DNA of 64,000 nucleotides from Anaerolineae bacterium (GCA_023954475.1 JAMLHW010000005.1:186001-250000); one strand, 5' to 3'; counted from the stretch's first letter, positions 43,005-51,818 are shown. Program-made: numbers and translations. The notes: generated by a model not told the origin, from the letters alone.

Positions 43005-45578
43005 ATGAGGTTAACGGGGCAACAACACCAACAACTCGTAGATGCACTGCTTGACGGGTTCGAACTCAGCTCATTCGCACAAATGGTGCGGGCATATCTC
43101 GATGTACGCCTCGACAAAATCATCGCATCAAACGACAACTTTGAAACCGTTGTCAGCAAAACGGTAGGATGGGCGGAGAAGAGCGACCGCGTCAATGACC
43201 TGATTGCTGGCGCAAAAACGGCCAATCCGACCAACCGGGCGATAGAGAACCTGCCCGACAGCTATGACCAACCAACTTCCCAACCATCCAACCAACAAAC
43301 CACTCTGATCGCCAATGCGCCGTACGGCTTAGACAGCGCGATTGTCGGGCGCGAGGACGAGTTAGCGCTGCTCGACGACTGGTATTTGCACGACATCCAG
43401 CACCCGCTGCTGGCGGTGATTGGGCTGGGCGGCATGGGCAAGAGCGCGTTGACATGGCATTGGATACAGCGCTTGCAGGCGGACGGCCACGCACCGCCGC
43501 TGATCGTGTGGTGGGCGTTTTACGAGACGGACGGCACGCCGGACAAGCTGATGGCCGATGTGTTGACGCACTTTGGCGACGATCCCAAGCAATTTGCGAG
43601 CTTGCGGCAGGCGGTGAACCGCTTTATCGGGCATTTGCGGCGAGCGGAGGCGCTGATCGTGCTGGACGGGGCGGAGCGGCTGCTGCGCGCCTATCACGGG
43701 ATGGGGGCGGCGTATCAGGGAGACGACGAGCAGACGGCCGACCCGCATGTACGCGCCAAAGCACGTGAATGCGTCGATCCGGTGGCGGGGGCGCTGCTGC
43801 AATGGCTGGCGGACCCGACCCTGACGCAGGCGAAGACGGTGGTGACGAGCCGCCTGTTCCCGCTGGAGTTGGCAGGGCGCGGCGGCACGGGCTTGCGCGG
43901 GGTGCGGCGGCACGACCTGACCGGCCTGTCGAATGAGGCGACGTACCATCTGTTTCGCGGGTTGGGCGTGCAGGCGACAAGGGCGGATGTGCGGGCGGTG
44001 TGTGAACCGCTGGGCTACCATCCGCTGAGTTTGCACCTGCTGGCGCGCTATGTGGCGTATGACCCGCAAGCGCCGAACGATTTGCGGGCGGCGGTCGATT
44101 ACGACCCGGTGCCGGATATGCTGGGCAAGCGGACGCAGGTATTGCAGCGCGCCTACGACAATCTGCCGCAGCGCATCCGACTGCTATTGAGCCGCTTGGC
44201 CGCATTGCGCAGCAGCGCCACCTGGGACGTGATCAGCGCCATCACAGACAACGACAAACACCTGCGCGACGACCTCGCCTTCCTCGAAAAACGCGGCCTG
44301 ATCCAGCGCACCGTCCATGCAAAAGAGTCGGCCCTTTCCTCTCGTCCCTCATCCCTTTCCACTTCTTACGACCTGCACCCGATTGTGCGCAAGTACGCTT
44401 ATGCGCGGCTGGCCAATCCGGCAGCGACGCACGCGCAATTGGCGAGCTACTTTAACGACGTGCCACGGCCGGAGCAGGTGCGCAGCATCGCCGACCTGCA
44501 GCCAACGATTGAGCTGTACCACCATCTGGTGCGTGCTAAGAAGTTTGACGAGGCATGGGTACTTTTTCGAGATCGGCTTTGGCACAAAGTCTATTATCAA
44601 CTTGGTCAATATCAACTTCAAATCGAATGCTTATTGGCTCTTTTTTCAAAAGGATCAAAGCATTTGCCTGATTTGAGTGATGAATCGCATCAAGCTCATG
44701 CCTGTAATGAACTGGCGAACAGCTACAGCCTGTCCGGGCAGCCGGCAGCGGCGATTCCGCTGTTTGAGCAGCACAATGCTATTCGCGAGAAGCAGGATGA
44801 CAACCGCAATTTGGCGGTTGGGCTGGGCAATCTGGCCAGTCGTTATAGAGAGGTCGGGGCGTTGGCCGGGGCGGCGGAGAATTTGCGGCGCAGCATTGCG
44901 CTGTGCCGCGAGAGTGAAGATCGGTTTAGCGAAGCGGTCGGGCATCGGGATTTGGGGCGGTTGCTGGCGTCGACGGGGGAGTGGGCGGCTGTGGCCGAAG
45001 CGCTGGACACAGCACTGGAACTATTTTCGGCCGAAAATCATCTTCAAATGCAAGGAGTAACATGGGCCGGACGGGCTGAGGCCGCCCTGCTGCAAGGGCA
45101 AGCCGACACAGCGGCCGAGGCAGCGCGTGAAGCGTATCAAATTGCCACTAGTAGGAGAAATGAACGCGACCGGATTCGATCTGAATGGCTAATGGGCTGG
45201 GCGGCGCTGGCGCAGCAGCAGTTCGACGACGCCCAACACCACCTCGACACCGCCCTGCGCCGCTGCCGCGCCATCAACATGGTTGATCATGAACCCAAAA
45301 TCCTGCTGGCGCACGCCCGTCTGGCCGCCGTCCGTTCCGAACCGCAACAGGCTCTCGACTTCCTCCAGGAAGCCCAAACCATCGCCGAACGCGCCGGCTA
45401 CGTCCTCGACCTGGCCGACATCCACAACCTGCGCGCCCAACTCGCCCGCGACAGCGGCGACCGCACGCTCGCCCGCCGGCACGCCCAACTCGCCCGCGAC
45501 TACGCCTGGTGTGACGGTCCACCGTATGCGTATCAGGTGGCGCTGGATGAGGCAGAACGGTTGTTAGGGATATTGTAG
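43005..45578 (+). CDS. STAND (NB-ARC-like) NTPase with EAD1-type N-terminus and TPR repeats
   Basis: An 857-residue signalling NTPase. Residues about 1-85 (RLTGQQHQQLVDALLDGF, VSKTVGWAEKSDRVNDLIAG) match the effector-associated domain EAD1. The NTPase core (about 110-400) has Walker A GLGGMGKSALTWH, Walker B ALIVLDGAERLL, TVVTSRLFP and the helical-domain motif CEPLGYHPLSLHLLA. A winged-helix region follows, then TPR-like repeats to the C-terminus. Such proteins detect an invasion signal through the repeats and oligomerise to recruit EAD-bearing effectors in prokaryotic conflict systems. GAGG lies about 9 nt before the ATG. A low-GC patch at about 44545-44700 interrupts a GC-rich gene. A linker of heptamer repeats lies near 43268. 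Confidence 0.85.
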   Translation: MRLTGQQHQQLVDALLDGFELSSFAQMVRAYLDVRLDKIIASNDNFETVVSKTVGWAEKSDRVNDLIAGAKTANPTNRAIENLPDSYDQPTSQPSNQQTTLIANAPYGLDSAIVGREDELALLDDWYLHDIQHPLLAVIGLGGMGKSALTWHWIQRLQADGHAPPLIVWWAFYETDGTPDKLMADVLTHFGDDPKQFASLRQAVNRFIGHLRRAEALIVLDGAERLLRAYHGMGAAYQGDDEQTADPHVRAKARECVDPVAGALLQWLADPTLTQAKTVVTSRLFPLELAGRGGTGLRGVRRHDLTGLSNEATYHLFRGLGVQATRADVRAVCEPLGYHPLSLHLLARYVAYDPQAPNDLRAAVDYDPVPDMLGKRTQVLQRAYDNLPQRIRLLLSRLAALRSSATWDVISAITDNDKHLRDDLAFLEKRGLIQRTVHAKESALSSRPSSLSTSYDLHPIVRKYAYARLANPAATHAQLASYFNDVPRPEQVRSIADLQPTIELYHHLVRAKKFDEAWVLFRDRLWHKVYYQLGQYQLQIECLLALFSKGSKHLPDLSDESHQAHACNELANSYSLSGQPAAAIPLFEQHNAIREKQDDNRNLAVGLGNLASRYREVGALAGAAENLRRSIALCRESEDRFSEAVGHRDLGRLLASTGEWAAVAEALDTALELFSAENHLQMQGVTWAGRAEAALLQGQADTAAEAAREAYQIATSRRNERDRIRSEWLMGWAALAQQQFDDAQHHLDTALRRCRAINMVDHEPKILLAHARLAAVRSEPQQALDFLQEAQTIAERAGYVLDLADIHNLRAQLARDSGDRTLARRHAQLARDYAWCDGPPYAYQVALDEAERLLGIL
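43268..43302. repeat. Heptamer-type repeat in the STAND gene linker
   Basis: A degenerate 7-bp series (CCAACCA ACTTCCC AACCATC CAACCAA CAAACCA) lies between the EAD1-type domain and the NTPase core, encoding a Gln/Pro/Ser/Thr linker. A similar series, CCCTTTC CTCTCGT CCCTCAT CCCTTTC, lies at 44332-44359 in the same gene. Confidence 0.7.
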
Positions 45579-45595
45579 GCGACCGCCGTCCCGAT

Positions 45596-45750
45596 TCAAT
45601 ACAGCGGCTTGCTGGGGTCGATTTCCTCTGCCTAGCGGTTGATACCGCCGTCGAGATTCCATAGGTTGTCAAAGCCGAGCGGCGGCAACTGACGGATGAC
45701 GGCGGCACTGCGACCACCGCTGCGGCACTGCACGACGATCTCGGCCGATC
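45596..45750 (-). pseudogene. Partial copy of the moeZ 3' end (rhodanese C-terminus)
   Basis: These 155 bp align without gaps to 47579-47733, the 3' end of the moeZ-like gene, with about 14 mismatches (roughly 91% identity by eye). The offset is exactly 1983 bp. A G-to-A change makes a TAG where the intact gene reads Trp in RWAEEIDP, and the copy has no start. Many mismatches are silent, so the copy may be from a diverged relative rather than a fresh tandem duplication. Both copies keep the TCGGCCGA palindrome. With the intact end it brackets the brnTA/IS region. Confidence 0.85.
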
Positions 45751-45781
45751 TTACAAACTTCGCGCAGTTAGGTTTGAACCG

Positions 45782-46003
45782 TCATACCGGTTGCGGCATG
45801 GTTGTAATCAACGCCCTCAAGACACGATTTACTGATTCCGAATCCCGAAAATGTGCCGCAACATCCGGGTCAAGGATGACCACTTGTTGATTCTCTTTGA
45901 GGACAAAACGATTGGGTTTCGCCTTCCGGTAATCAAAGCTGTATTCAGGTAGCAACTCATCGTGTGTTGTTTCGTCTTGCGTGGAATCAGACATTTTCTT
46001 CAT
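45782..46003 (-). CDS. brnA: BrnA-type antitoxin
   Basis: A 73-residue antitoxin. The core LPEYSFDYRKAKPNRFV followed by VVILDPDVAAHFRDSESVNRVLRALI is the BrnA ribbon-helix-helix pattern, in which the antitoxin binds the brnTA promoter and the BrnT RNase. Its start lies inside the 3' end of the brnT gene (stop at 45987), the usual overlap in brnTA operons. Alternative ATG at 45994. The toxin gene upstream is broken, so the antitoxin is probably orphaned and may no longer be expressed from its own promoter. Confidence 0.82.
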   Translation of the reverse strand: MKKMSDSTQDETTHDELLPEYSFDYRKAKPNRFVLKENQQVVILDPDVAAHFRDSESVNRVLRALITTMPQPV

Positions 46004-46131
46004 AATCCTTGCGCTCTCGCCTCGTTGTTACTCTTGCACTAATCAATCTTACAACATCATTCCGTTCGGTAAAAGATACCAGAACTAGACGGCGTTGAGC
46101 GGAATATCCAATGATTATCTCGCGTTTTTCG
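45987..46131 (-). pseudogene. brnT: brnT toxin, C-terminal fragment
   Basis: Read from 46131 down, this encodes [20 protein letters not shown], then TERNDVVRLISARVTTRRER and KDYEENV before a stop at 45987. That is the second half of a BrnT RNase toxin, including the Arg-rich catalytic end. The first half is at 47402-47527. Between them lie an IS630 remnant and a short hairpin element. The fragment overlaps the brnA start normally, so the original operon order is preserved. Confidence 0.85.
46084..46131. repeat. 48-bp direct repeat, left copy
   Basis: This 48-bp sequence is identical to 47251-47298. Both derive from the middle of brnT (coding for [14 protein letters not shown]). They flank the IS630 remnant like a very long target duplication, although IS630 elements normally duplicate only TA. 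Confidence 0.95.
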
Positions 46132-47208
46132 CAAACACCTTGCGAGCGTCATCAACCGTAAATGACCAATGAATCTTACGACAAGCGCGATTAGCTTGAA
46201 GCTCCCACGCCATCAACTCAGTGCCCAATGTCCATTCGTCGGGGATGCGACGGCGCAGACATTGATGACGCATGATACCGATTTCAATTTCGGCCATGTT
46301 GAGCCAGGAGCCATGTGGCGGTGTGGTGATGAAATACGCTGCATGATTCCACAACAGCCTCCCGCTTGCCAAAGATTTCAGCAGAACCGAATAACGATGG
46401 GTATTGAGGTTGTCCAGAACAAGCTCAATGCACTCAACGTGGGGATAAAGCACATCAACCAGATAACGTATCGCGTAGGCAAATTGCTCCTTTTGCGCCG
46501 ACAAGTGACCAACACAGCCCGTTGACCAGCCAGTGGCTCAACGAAAACAAACGAATTGCGTCCCACGGCGTTGATACTCATAATCCTGCTTGCCGAGTTG
46601 ACCGACATTGGCGGCTTGTGGTTGACGCATGAGCCAACAACTGGTGCGATGCTTTATCAAAGCAAACGACAGGTCGTTGCGGATTGTAAGCACGTCGATA
46701 CAGCTTAAGGATCCCTTCCATCCGCTTGATGAACAAGGGTGTCAAAGGTGGCGATGCACCAGCATTTGAGGCGCATGGCTTCAGTTTGTTTTTTAAAGGT
46801 CATTTGCACTTTGGAAGGACTGATGGTGTCGATTTTACCATCAGCTACCATCCGTTCGGCCAACAGGCTCGATCGTCCAGCGGGCATATCAGCCTGGTGC
46901 GTCACTACAAGCCAGGGCAATTAGATACGCCTCTTGCTCGTCATTCAGTTTCGGTTTCACGTGGTGTATATGGGTTGCCGTTCAGCGCATGGTCCAATCC
47001 CTGTTTTCCAATATCGTTGGCGAACGCGTCTGACTGTTCAATCCACATATTGCAATGCTGCGATTTCCTCATCTGTTTTGTCCTCATCTGCTTTGAGGAG
47101 AATGTGGGCATTGGTAATCACCTGTGCCTTTGTGCGTCCGTATCGCACCAGCTTCTTCAAATCTTTTCGTTGTTTGGAGGTAAGGTCTACATGATAGATT
47201 TTTGGCAT
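46115..47208 (-). pseudogene. Decayed IS630-family transposase
   Basis: A transposase broken into frames. The N-terminal helix-turn-helix part starts at 47208 (MPKIYHVDLTSKQRKDLKKL, TNAHILLKADEDKTDEEIAA) and ends at an in-frame stop near 47040. A middle part lies at 46705-46880 (SLLAERMVADGKIDTISPS). A DDE segment at 46530-46608 (NAVGRNSFVFVEPLAGQRAV) is followed after a frameshift by 46115-46504, with LVLDNLNTHRYS (Asp) and PPHGSWLNMAEIEIG (Glu). At least three breaks make it non-functional. Its last residues (KNAR) are encoded by the 48-bp repeat. No clear terminal inverted repeats were found. Confidence 0.85.
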
Positions 47209-47250
47209 CCATCTAGCATACCCTACCCGTCAATTTTAGAAAATCACGAC
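46132..47250 (-). mobile_element. IS630-family element remnant inside brnT
   Basis: The segment between the two 48-bp direct repeats contains the broken transposase and nothing else. It starts CAAACACCTTGCGAGCG and ends ATTTTAGAAAATCACGAC. It has no iterated palindrome, in line with foreign origin. Confidence 0.75.
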
Positions 47251-47569
<319 letters not shown>

Positions 47570-47578
47570 TCAGCCAAC

Positions 47579-48811
47579 TCAATACAGCGGCTTGCTGGGG
47601 TCGATTTCCTCTGCCCAGCGGTTGATGCCGCCGTCAAGATTCCACAGGTTATCAAAGCCGAGCGGCTGTAGTTGGCGGATGACGGCCGCACTGCGACCGC
47701 CACTGCGGCACTGGACGACGATCTCGGCCGATCGGTCCAACTCCGCTACCCGATTCAACACATCCCCTTTCGGAATCAACAGCGCACCGTACTCGCTCAG
47801 GTTGGAGATGTCCCATTCATGCGGTTCGCGCACGTCGAGGATGACGAGATTATCGCCATTGTCAAGGCGGGCTTTCAGGTCGGCGGGCGACAGTTGGCGC
47901 ACTTCCGTGGCGAGGGCGAGCGTGCCGCCGGGGACCGGTTCCGGTTCGGCCGAATACGTACTGTGATCGTGCGCCGGCACGCCGCAGAACTGCTCGTAGT
48001 CGATCAACGCCGTCACCGTCGGATTCGGGCCACAGACGACGCAGTTGGGATTCTTGCGCAGCTTCAGTTCGGTGAACTCCATGTGCAGCGCGTCGAACAG
48101 CAGCAAGCGCCCCTTGAGCGGCGTGCCGATGCCGGTGATCAGCTTGATCGCTTCCAGCGCCTGCATCGTGCCGACAATACCGGGCAGCACGCCCAGGACG
48201 CCGCCTTCAGCGCAGCTCGGCACGAGGCCGGGTGGCGGCGGTTCGGGATAGAGGCAGCGGTAACACGGGCCGTCCTCGGTGTTGAACACCGTCACCTGCC
48301 CTTCAAAGCGGAAGATGCTGCCGTAGACGTTGGGCTTGCCGAGGAGGACGCAGGCATCGTTGACCAGATAGCGCGTCGGGAAGTTGTCGGTGCCGTCGAT
48401 AATCAGGTCATACGGCGCGAACAGGCGCAGCGCGTTGGCCGAGGTCAGCGGCTCGTTGTAGAGATCGACCTGCACGTTGGGATTGGCAGCCTGTATGCGC
48501 TGTCTGGCGATTTCGATCTTGCTCTTGCCCAGATCATCGGTAGTGTAGAGGATTTGGCGCTGTAAATTGGTGTGATCGACGGTGTCGTAATCGATGATCC
48601 CGATTCGGCCGATGCCCGCCGCCGCCAGATACAACGCCAACGGTGATCCCAAACCACCCGCGCCCACGATCAAAACGCTGGCCGCTTTGAGCTTTTTCTG
48701 TCCGGCCATGCCGACTTCCGGCATGATCAGATGCCGACTGTAGCGCTTGACTTCTTCCTGTGACAATGCGACGGCTTCTGCCCGTCCGTTGACGATGCTA
48801 TTGTGACTCAT
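47579..48811 (-). CDS. moeZ: MoeZ-like sulfur-carrier adenylyltransferase/sulfurtransferase (ThiF/MoeB + rhodanese)
   Basis: A 410-residue bifunctional E1-like enzyme. The ThiF/MoeB domain (about 15-260) has VLIVGAGGLGSPLALYLAAAG, DYDTVDHTNLQRQ, IIDGTDNFPTRYLVND and zinc-binding pairs CYRC and CVVC. The rhodanese domain (about 295-405) has LVILDVREPHEWDI and active-site VQCRSGGRSAA. It would adenylylate the Gly-Gly end of the CysO-like carrier encoded upstream and convert it to a thiocarboxylate, as MoeZ does in Mycobacterium. Its ATG lies 3 bp after the thioredoxin-like gene stop. A diverged fragment of its 3' end is at 45596. Confidence 0.93.
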   Translation of the reverse strand: MSHNSIVNGRAEAVALSQEEVKRYSRHLIMPEVGMAGQKKLKAASVLIVGAGGLGSPLALYLAAAGIGRIGIIDYDTVDHTNLQRQILYTTDDLGKSKIEIARQRIQAANPNVQVDLYNEPLTSANALRLFAPYDLIIDGTDNFPTRYLVNDACVLLGKPNVYGSIFRFEGQVTVFNTEDGPCYRCLYPEPPPPGLVPSCAEGGVLGVLPGIVGTMQALEAIKLITGIGTPLKGRLLLFDALHMEFTELKLRKNPNCVVCGPNPTVTALIDYEQFCGVPAHDHSTYSAEPEPVPGGTLALATEVRQLSPADLKARLDNGDNLVILDVREPHEWDISNLSEYGALLIPKGDVLNRVAELDRSAEIVVQCRSGGRSAAVIRQLQPLGFDNLWNLDGGINRWAEEIDPSKPLY

Positions 48812-48814
48812 AAT

Positions 48815-49201
48815 TTAATTCTCCAACTGACGCGCCAAGTGTGTGGCGCTGGTCAGCCCATAGTTGATTTGTTTAACATTGCCCTGTGCGCCGACAACGA
48901 TCGTCGTCGGCAGGGTCATCACGCCATAATCGGCCGCTCGCTGTGGGTCTGCGGCCACATCAATCGTCTCCACATGCACCGGCAAACCCGCTTGCAACTG
49001 CGTCAGGAATCGCGCCTGCACCGTACAGGGTGCACAGGTATCACTGCGAAAATACAGGATTGTAGGGGCGATCCATGGGTCGTCCCTACCGACGGTATTG
49101 ACCAATGGTGTCAAGCGTCGGCGCTGCCACTGCTGCCAGGCGACAAAACTGCCCGAACTGATGGCGACGATTAAGGTGGCGATTAGCAAGCGTCCAATCA
49201 T
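48815..49201 (-). CDS. Membrane-anchored thioredoxin-like protein
   Basis: A 128-residue protein with one N-terminal span (IGRLLIATLIVAISSGSFVAW) and a thioredoxin domain. The active site is YFRSDTCAPCTVQ, followed by VETIDVAADPQRAADYGV and cis-Pro MTLPTTIVV. It likely reduces or shuttles electrons for the sulfur-transfer enzymes around it. GGAG lies 8 nt before the ATG. The linker VGRDDPWIAPTI just before the active site is encoded by a hairpin repeat at 49062-49089, a probable insertion. It lies between the DUF4395 and moeZ-like genes. Confidence 0.88.
   Translation of the reverse strand: MIGRLLIATLIVAISSGSFVAWQQWQRRRLTPLVNTVGRDDPWIAPTILYFRSDTCAPCTVQARFLTQLQAGLPVHVETIDVAADPQRAADYGVMTLPTTIVVGAQGNVKQINYGLTSATHLARQLEN
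49062..49089. repeat. Palindromic hairpin element in the thioredoxin-like gene
   Basis: GTAGGGGCGA (49062-49071) and TCGTCCCTAC (49080-49089) form a 10-bp inverted repeat with one mismatch. The centre is TCCATGGG. It resembles dispersed REP-like hairpins and is read in frame as a short linker. Confidence 0.7.
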
Positions 49202-49270
49202 TTTTGTTCTCCGTAGAGGCGGCCCATGCCTATATGATGCATCGTTTCCGGGGTTTGGTGCACCAAACCC

Positions 49271-49726
49271 TTACGCAACCGGTTTCTGTGTGAAACCGCG
49301 CACACCAAGGCGGTTCAACTGGTAGTAGGCAAAGCAGCCCGCGCAAAAGCCGAGAAACAGATTCAAGGCGGCCAGACCGACGACCAGCCAGACCAGCAAC
49401 CAACCGACGAGCGGCAATCCGGCTGACAAGGCCAGTGTTGCGAATGCAACGACGACACCGCCAAACCCCTGCGCGAAGCGGTGCGGTTCCGGGTTGTCTT
49501 CGATTATGTCGGGCTTGACCCAGCCACGTGGTTTGAGCAGGTGCTGGTAAATCTGTTTGAAAAGGGCGAGATTCGGCCGAATCGTGCCCACAAGCATCAC
49601 CACGCCGACAAACGCCACCAGCCACCACAGATCGGCGACAAATGCCACGATCAACAAGCCGATGATGAACGCCTGATTGACCTTGAGTGCCGACTGATCG
49701 ACGCGCCGTGTTTTTGTCTCAGCCAT
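49271..49726 (-). CDS. DUF4395 family membrane protein
   Basis: A 151-residue protein with about four hydrophobic spans. VNQAFIIGLLIVAFVAD, FAQGFGGVVVAFATLALSAG and the C-terminal FLGFCAGCFAYYQLNRLG, with a CxxC pair in the membrane, fit DUF4395. These proteins recur next to thioredoxin and rhodanese genes; a redox or sulfur role is inferred. GGAGG lies 6 nt before the ATG and overlaps the end of the CysO-like gene, 2 bp away, so translation is coupled. Confidence 0.82.
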   Translation of the reverse strand: MAETKTRRVDQSALKVNQAFIIGLLIVAFVADLWWLVAFVGVVMLVGTIRPNLALFKQIYQHLLKPRGWVKPDIIEDNPEPHRFAQGFGGVVVAFATLALSAGLPLVGWLLVWLVVGLAALNLFLGFCAGCFAYYQLNRLGVRGFTQKPVA

Positions 49727-49728
49727 AT

Positions 49729-49998
49729 CTAGCCTCCGGCAATCGACGGCACGATCAACAGCGTTTCGTTGCCCTGCAACGCTGTATCCGCGCCGTCGAG
49801 ATAGCGAATGTCTTCCTGATTGAGGTAAATGTTGACGAAACTGCGCAGTTGATCGCCGTCGTACAGATGGTTGCGCAGGTCGGGATATTGCGTCGTCAGG
49901 TCGCCGAGCGCCTCGCCGACGGTGCCGCCGTTGACATCGATGCTGGCGTTGCCGCCTGCGTATTGGCGCAACGGGGTTGGAATGCGAATGATTGACAT
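49729..49998 (-). CDS. cysO: CysO/MoaD-like ubiquitin-fold sulfur carrier
   Basis: An 89-residue beta-grasp protein. It starts MSIIRIPTPLRQYAGGNASI and ends LLIVPSIAGG, with the terminal Gly-Gly needed for adenylation and thiocarboxylation. Internal VGEALGDLTTQYPDLRNHL and RSFVNIYLNQEDIRYLDG match the MoaD/CysO subgroup and closely recall mycobacterial CysO, whose end also reads AGG. AAGGAG lies 10 nt before the ATG. Flanking Mec+, CysM and MoeZ-like genes make a cysteine-synthesis role much more likely than a molybdopterin role. Confidence 0.88.
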   Translation of the reverse strand: MSIIRIPTPLRQYAGGNASIDVNGGTVGEALGDLTTQYPDLRNHLYDGDQLRSFVNIYLNQEDIRYLDGADTALQGNETLLIVPSIAGG

Positions 49999-50026
49999 GA
50001 ATATGATTCTCCTTGTTTAAGCGGAC

Positions 50027-50089
50027 AGCTATCAGCCTTCAGCCAACAGCCATCCGTATTTTACTGAAAGCTGATGGCTAACTGCTGAC
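50027..50089. repeat. Heptamer repeats at the mec/cysO junction
   Basis: AGCTATC AGCCTTC AGCCAAC AGCCATC (50027-50054) and AGCTGAT GGCTAAC TGCTGAC (50069-50089) are two facing heptamer series, partly inverted relative to each other. They span the spacer and overlap the last codons of the JAMM protease gene. Confidence 0.75.
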
Positions 50090-50524
50090 CACTATCGTGA
50101 CGATGGCGATTTCTTCCTCGACAAAACCGCTGCGGTCGTGACTAAGCTGCCAGGAGCGGTTGGCGAGTGCCTTGCCGCCGCGAATTTCGGTGATCAGATA
50201 TGAGTAGCCGGGCCACGATGCCCACGCCAGATCGCGTGGTGACGCCATGGCCGGGTGGTCCGGGTGGCTGTGAAAAATGCCGACGATGTCGAGTCCGTCG
50301 TGCATGGCTTCGAATTCGGCCGATAACCATTCCTTCTCATCGATGCGGAAGCGTTCCGGCTTTTCCGATTCGACAGGCCAGACATTCTGCATCGGCCGAA
50401 TGGCCACAACGACATTCCCCGTCTCGTTGTGCTGCCCCAAAAGCAAGCCGCACCCTTCATACGGATAGGCGTCGATGCCGTGTTGTTCAATCTGTTGTGT
50501 GAGGTCTGATGGTAAAGTCAACAT
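50078..50524 (-). CDS. mec: JAMM/MPN+ metalloprotease (Mec+-like)
   Basis: A 148-residue zinc peptidase. The MPN+ pattern is complete: the catalytic Glu in AYPYEGCGLLLG, then GIFHSHPDHPAMAS (His-X-His-Pro...Ser) and the Asp in PRDLAWASW. Mec+ of Mycobacterium removes cysteine from the CysO-cysteine adduct and regenerates the carrier. Here the gene precedes the CysO-like gene and follows the cystathionine-synthase-like gene in one orientation. The ribosome site is weak. Its 3' end runs into heptamer repeats. Confidence 0.9.
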   Translation of the reverse strand: MLTLPSDLTQQIEQHGIDAYPYEGCGLLLGQHNETGNVVVAIRPMQNVWPVESEKPERFRIDEKEWLSAEFEAMHDGLDIVGIFHSHPDHPAMASPRDLAWASWPGYSYLITEIRGGKALANRSWQLSHDRSGFVEEEIAIVTIVVSS

Positions 50525-50561
50525 GTTTGATAGTGTGATAGGTTGTTAGTTGGATAGTTGA

Positions 50562-51818
50562 TTACTGTTCACTGACCACCATCTTCTGGTGTAGAGCTTG
50601 TGCCAAATCTGCGATTAAGTCTTCAGCGTCTTCCAGGCCGAGCGCGAGGCGGACGAGATTGTCTTTGATGCCGATAGACAACCGTTCTTCGGTTGACAAT
50701 TCGTGATATGACATCAAAGCCGGCTGCTCGACCAGCGTTTCGGGGCCGCCCAGACTGGCCGCCAGAAGCGGAATCGTGAGCGCATCAATAAACCGCGAGG
50801 CGCTCTCCAACGGCGAGAAACCGGGTAAAGATGCGAGTTCAAAGCTGACAACACCGCCAAATCCGCTCATTTGTGTGGTGGCGACTGCGTGATCGGGATG
50901 TGCGGCCAATCCCGGATACCAGACCCGCTCAACCGCCGAATGCGCTTCGAGAAATTCAGCCACACGCTGCGCCGTCTCATTCTGGCGCGCGACGCGCAGT
51001 GCGAGTGTTTTGAGGCCGCGACCGAGCAGGAAAGCTGTGTGCGGATCCAAAACGCCGCCGAGAATGCCCTGGCTTTGGCGCAAACCGTGCAGCAAGCCCG
51101 CTGCGCCGACGACGACACCGGCCAGCAAATCGTTGTGACCGCTCAGATATTTCGACGCGCTGTGGACGACAAAATCGACGCCAAATTCGAGCGGGCGTAC
51201 GTTGATCGGCGTCGCAAACGTCGCGTCGATGATGGTTTTGATACGCGGATGGCCTTTGGCGATGGCGGCGAGGCGCGCGAGATCGACGACGCGCAGATAG
51301 GGATTAGTTGGACTTTCACTGAGGATGATGCGCGTGTTCGGCCGAATCGCCCCTGCCAACGCGTCATAATCACCCAACGGCACCACCGACGTCTCAATGC
51401 CCAGTCGTTTGAGAAACGTCTCGCAAAATGTGCGCGTACGACGATAACAATCGTCGGTCAGGATAATGTGTGCGCCGGTCGGCAAGACGGTCAGCAGCAA
51501 ATTGGTGATGGCCGCCATCCCGGTCGGATAGAGCAGCGCTGCCTCACCGTTTTCCAGCGCAGCGATGCGACGCTCCACTTCCTGCACGGTCGGATTGCCG
51601 AAGCGGGCGTATTCGCTGCGACCGTTGGTCGTCCCGCCCCACATTTTGGCATCCTGGAAGGCGCTGAGATCGGCCGAATCAGCAAACGTGTAGGTCGCTG
51701 TCTGGACAATGGGCGTTTGCAGCGCGTGGTAGGGATGCGTGCGGCGTTGGGCCACGTGGCCGTGAATGGCACGCGTGGCAAAACCGTGTTGCGCTTCGTT
51801 ATGCGGTTGTATTGTCAT
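50562..51818 (-). CDS. Cystathionine gamma-synthase-like PLP enzyme (SAM-riboswitch controlled)
   Basis: A 418-residue Cys/Met-metabolism PLP enzyme. Markers are RSEYARFGNPTVQEVERRIAAL, LYPTGMAAI, LSESPTNPYLRV, IIDATFATP and the PLP Lys in VHSASKYLSGHNDLLAG. The AGHND-like loop favours gamma-synthase activity, which joins O-acyl-homoserine to cysteine. Start 51818 is chosen for AGAGGA 6 nt upstream. A SAM-I riboswitch and terminator lie directly upstream, which fits a methionine-pathway enzyme. A second enzyme of this family is encoded at 55419. The exact reaction (synthase versus lyase) is inference. Confidence 0.88.
   Translation of the reverse strand: MTIQPHNEAQHGFATRAIHGHVAQRRTHPYHALQTPIVQTATYTFADSADLSAFQDAKMWGGTTNGRSEYARFGNPTVQEVERRIAALENGEAALLYPTGMAAITNLLLTVLPTGAHIILTDDCYRRTRTFCETFLKRLGIETSVVPLGDYDALAGAIRPNTRIILSESPTNPYLRVVDLARLAAIAKGHPRIKTIIDATFATPINVRPLEFGVDFVVHSASKYLSGHNDLLAGVVVGAAGLLHGLRQSQGILGGVLDPHTAFLLGRGLKTLALRVARQNETAQRVAEFLEAHSAVERVWYPGLAAHPDHAVATTQMSGFGGVVSFELASLPGFSPLESASRFIDALTIPLLAASLGGPETLVEQPALMSYHELSTEERLSIGIKDNLVRLALGLEDAEDLIADLAQALHQKMVVSEQ

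Noticed and set aside
46132-47250. Active insertion sequence
   Set aside because: The transposase is broken by an in-frame stop and frameshifts, and no terminal inverted repeats were found.
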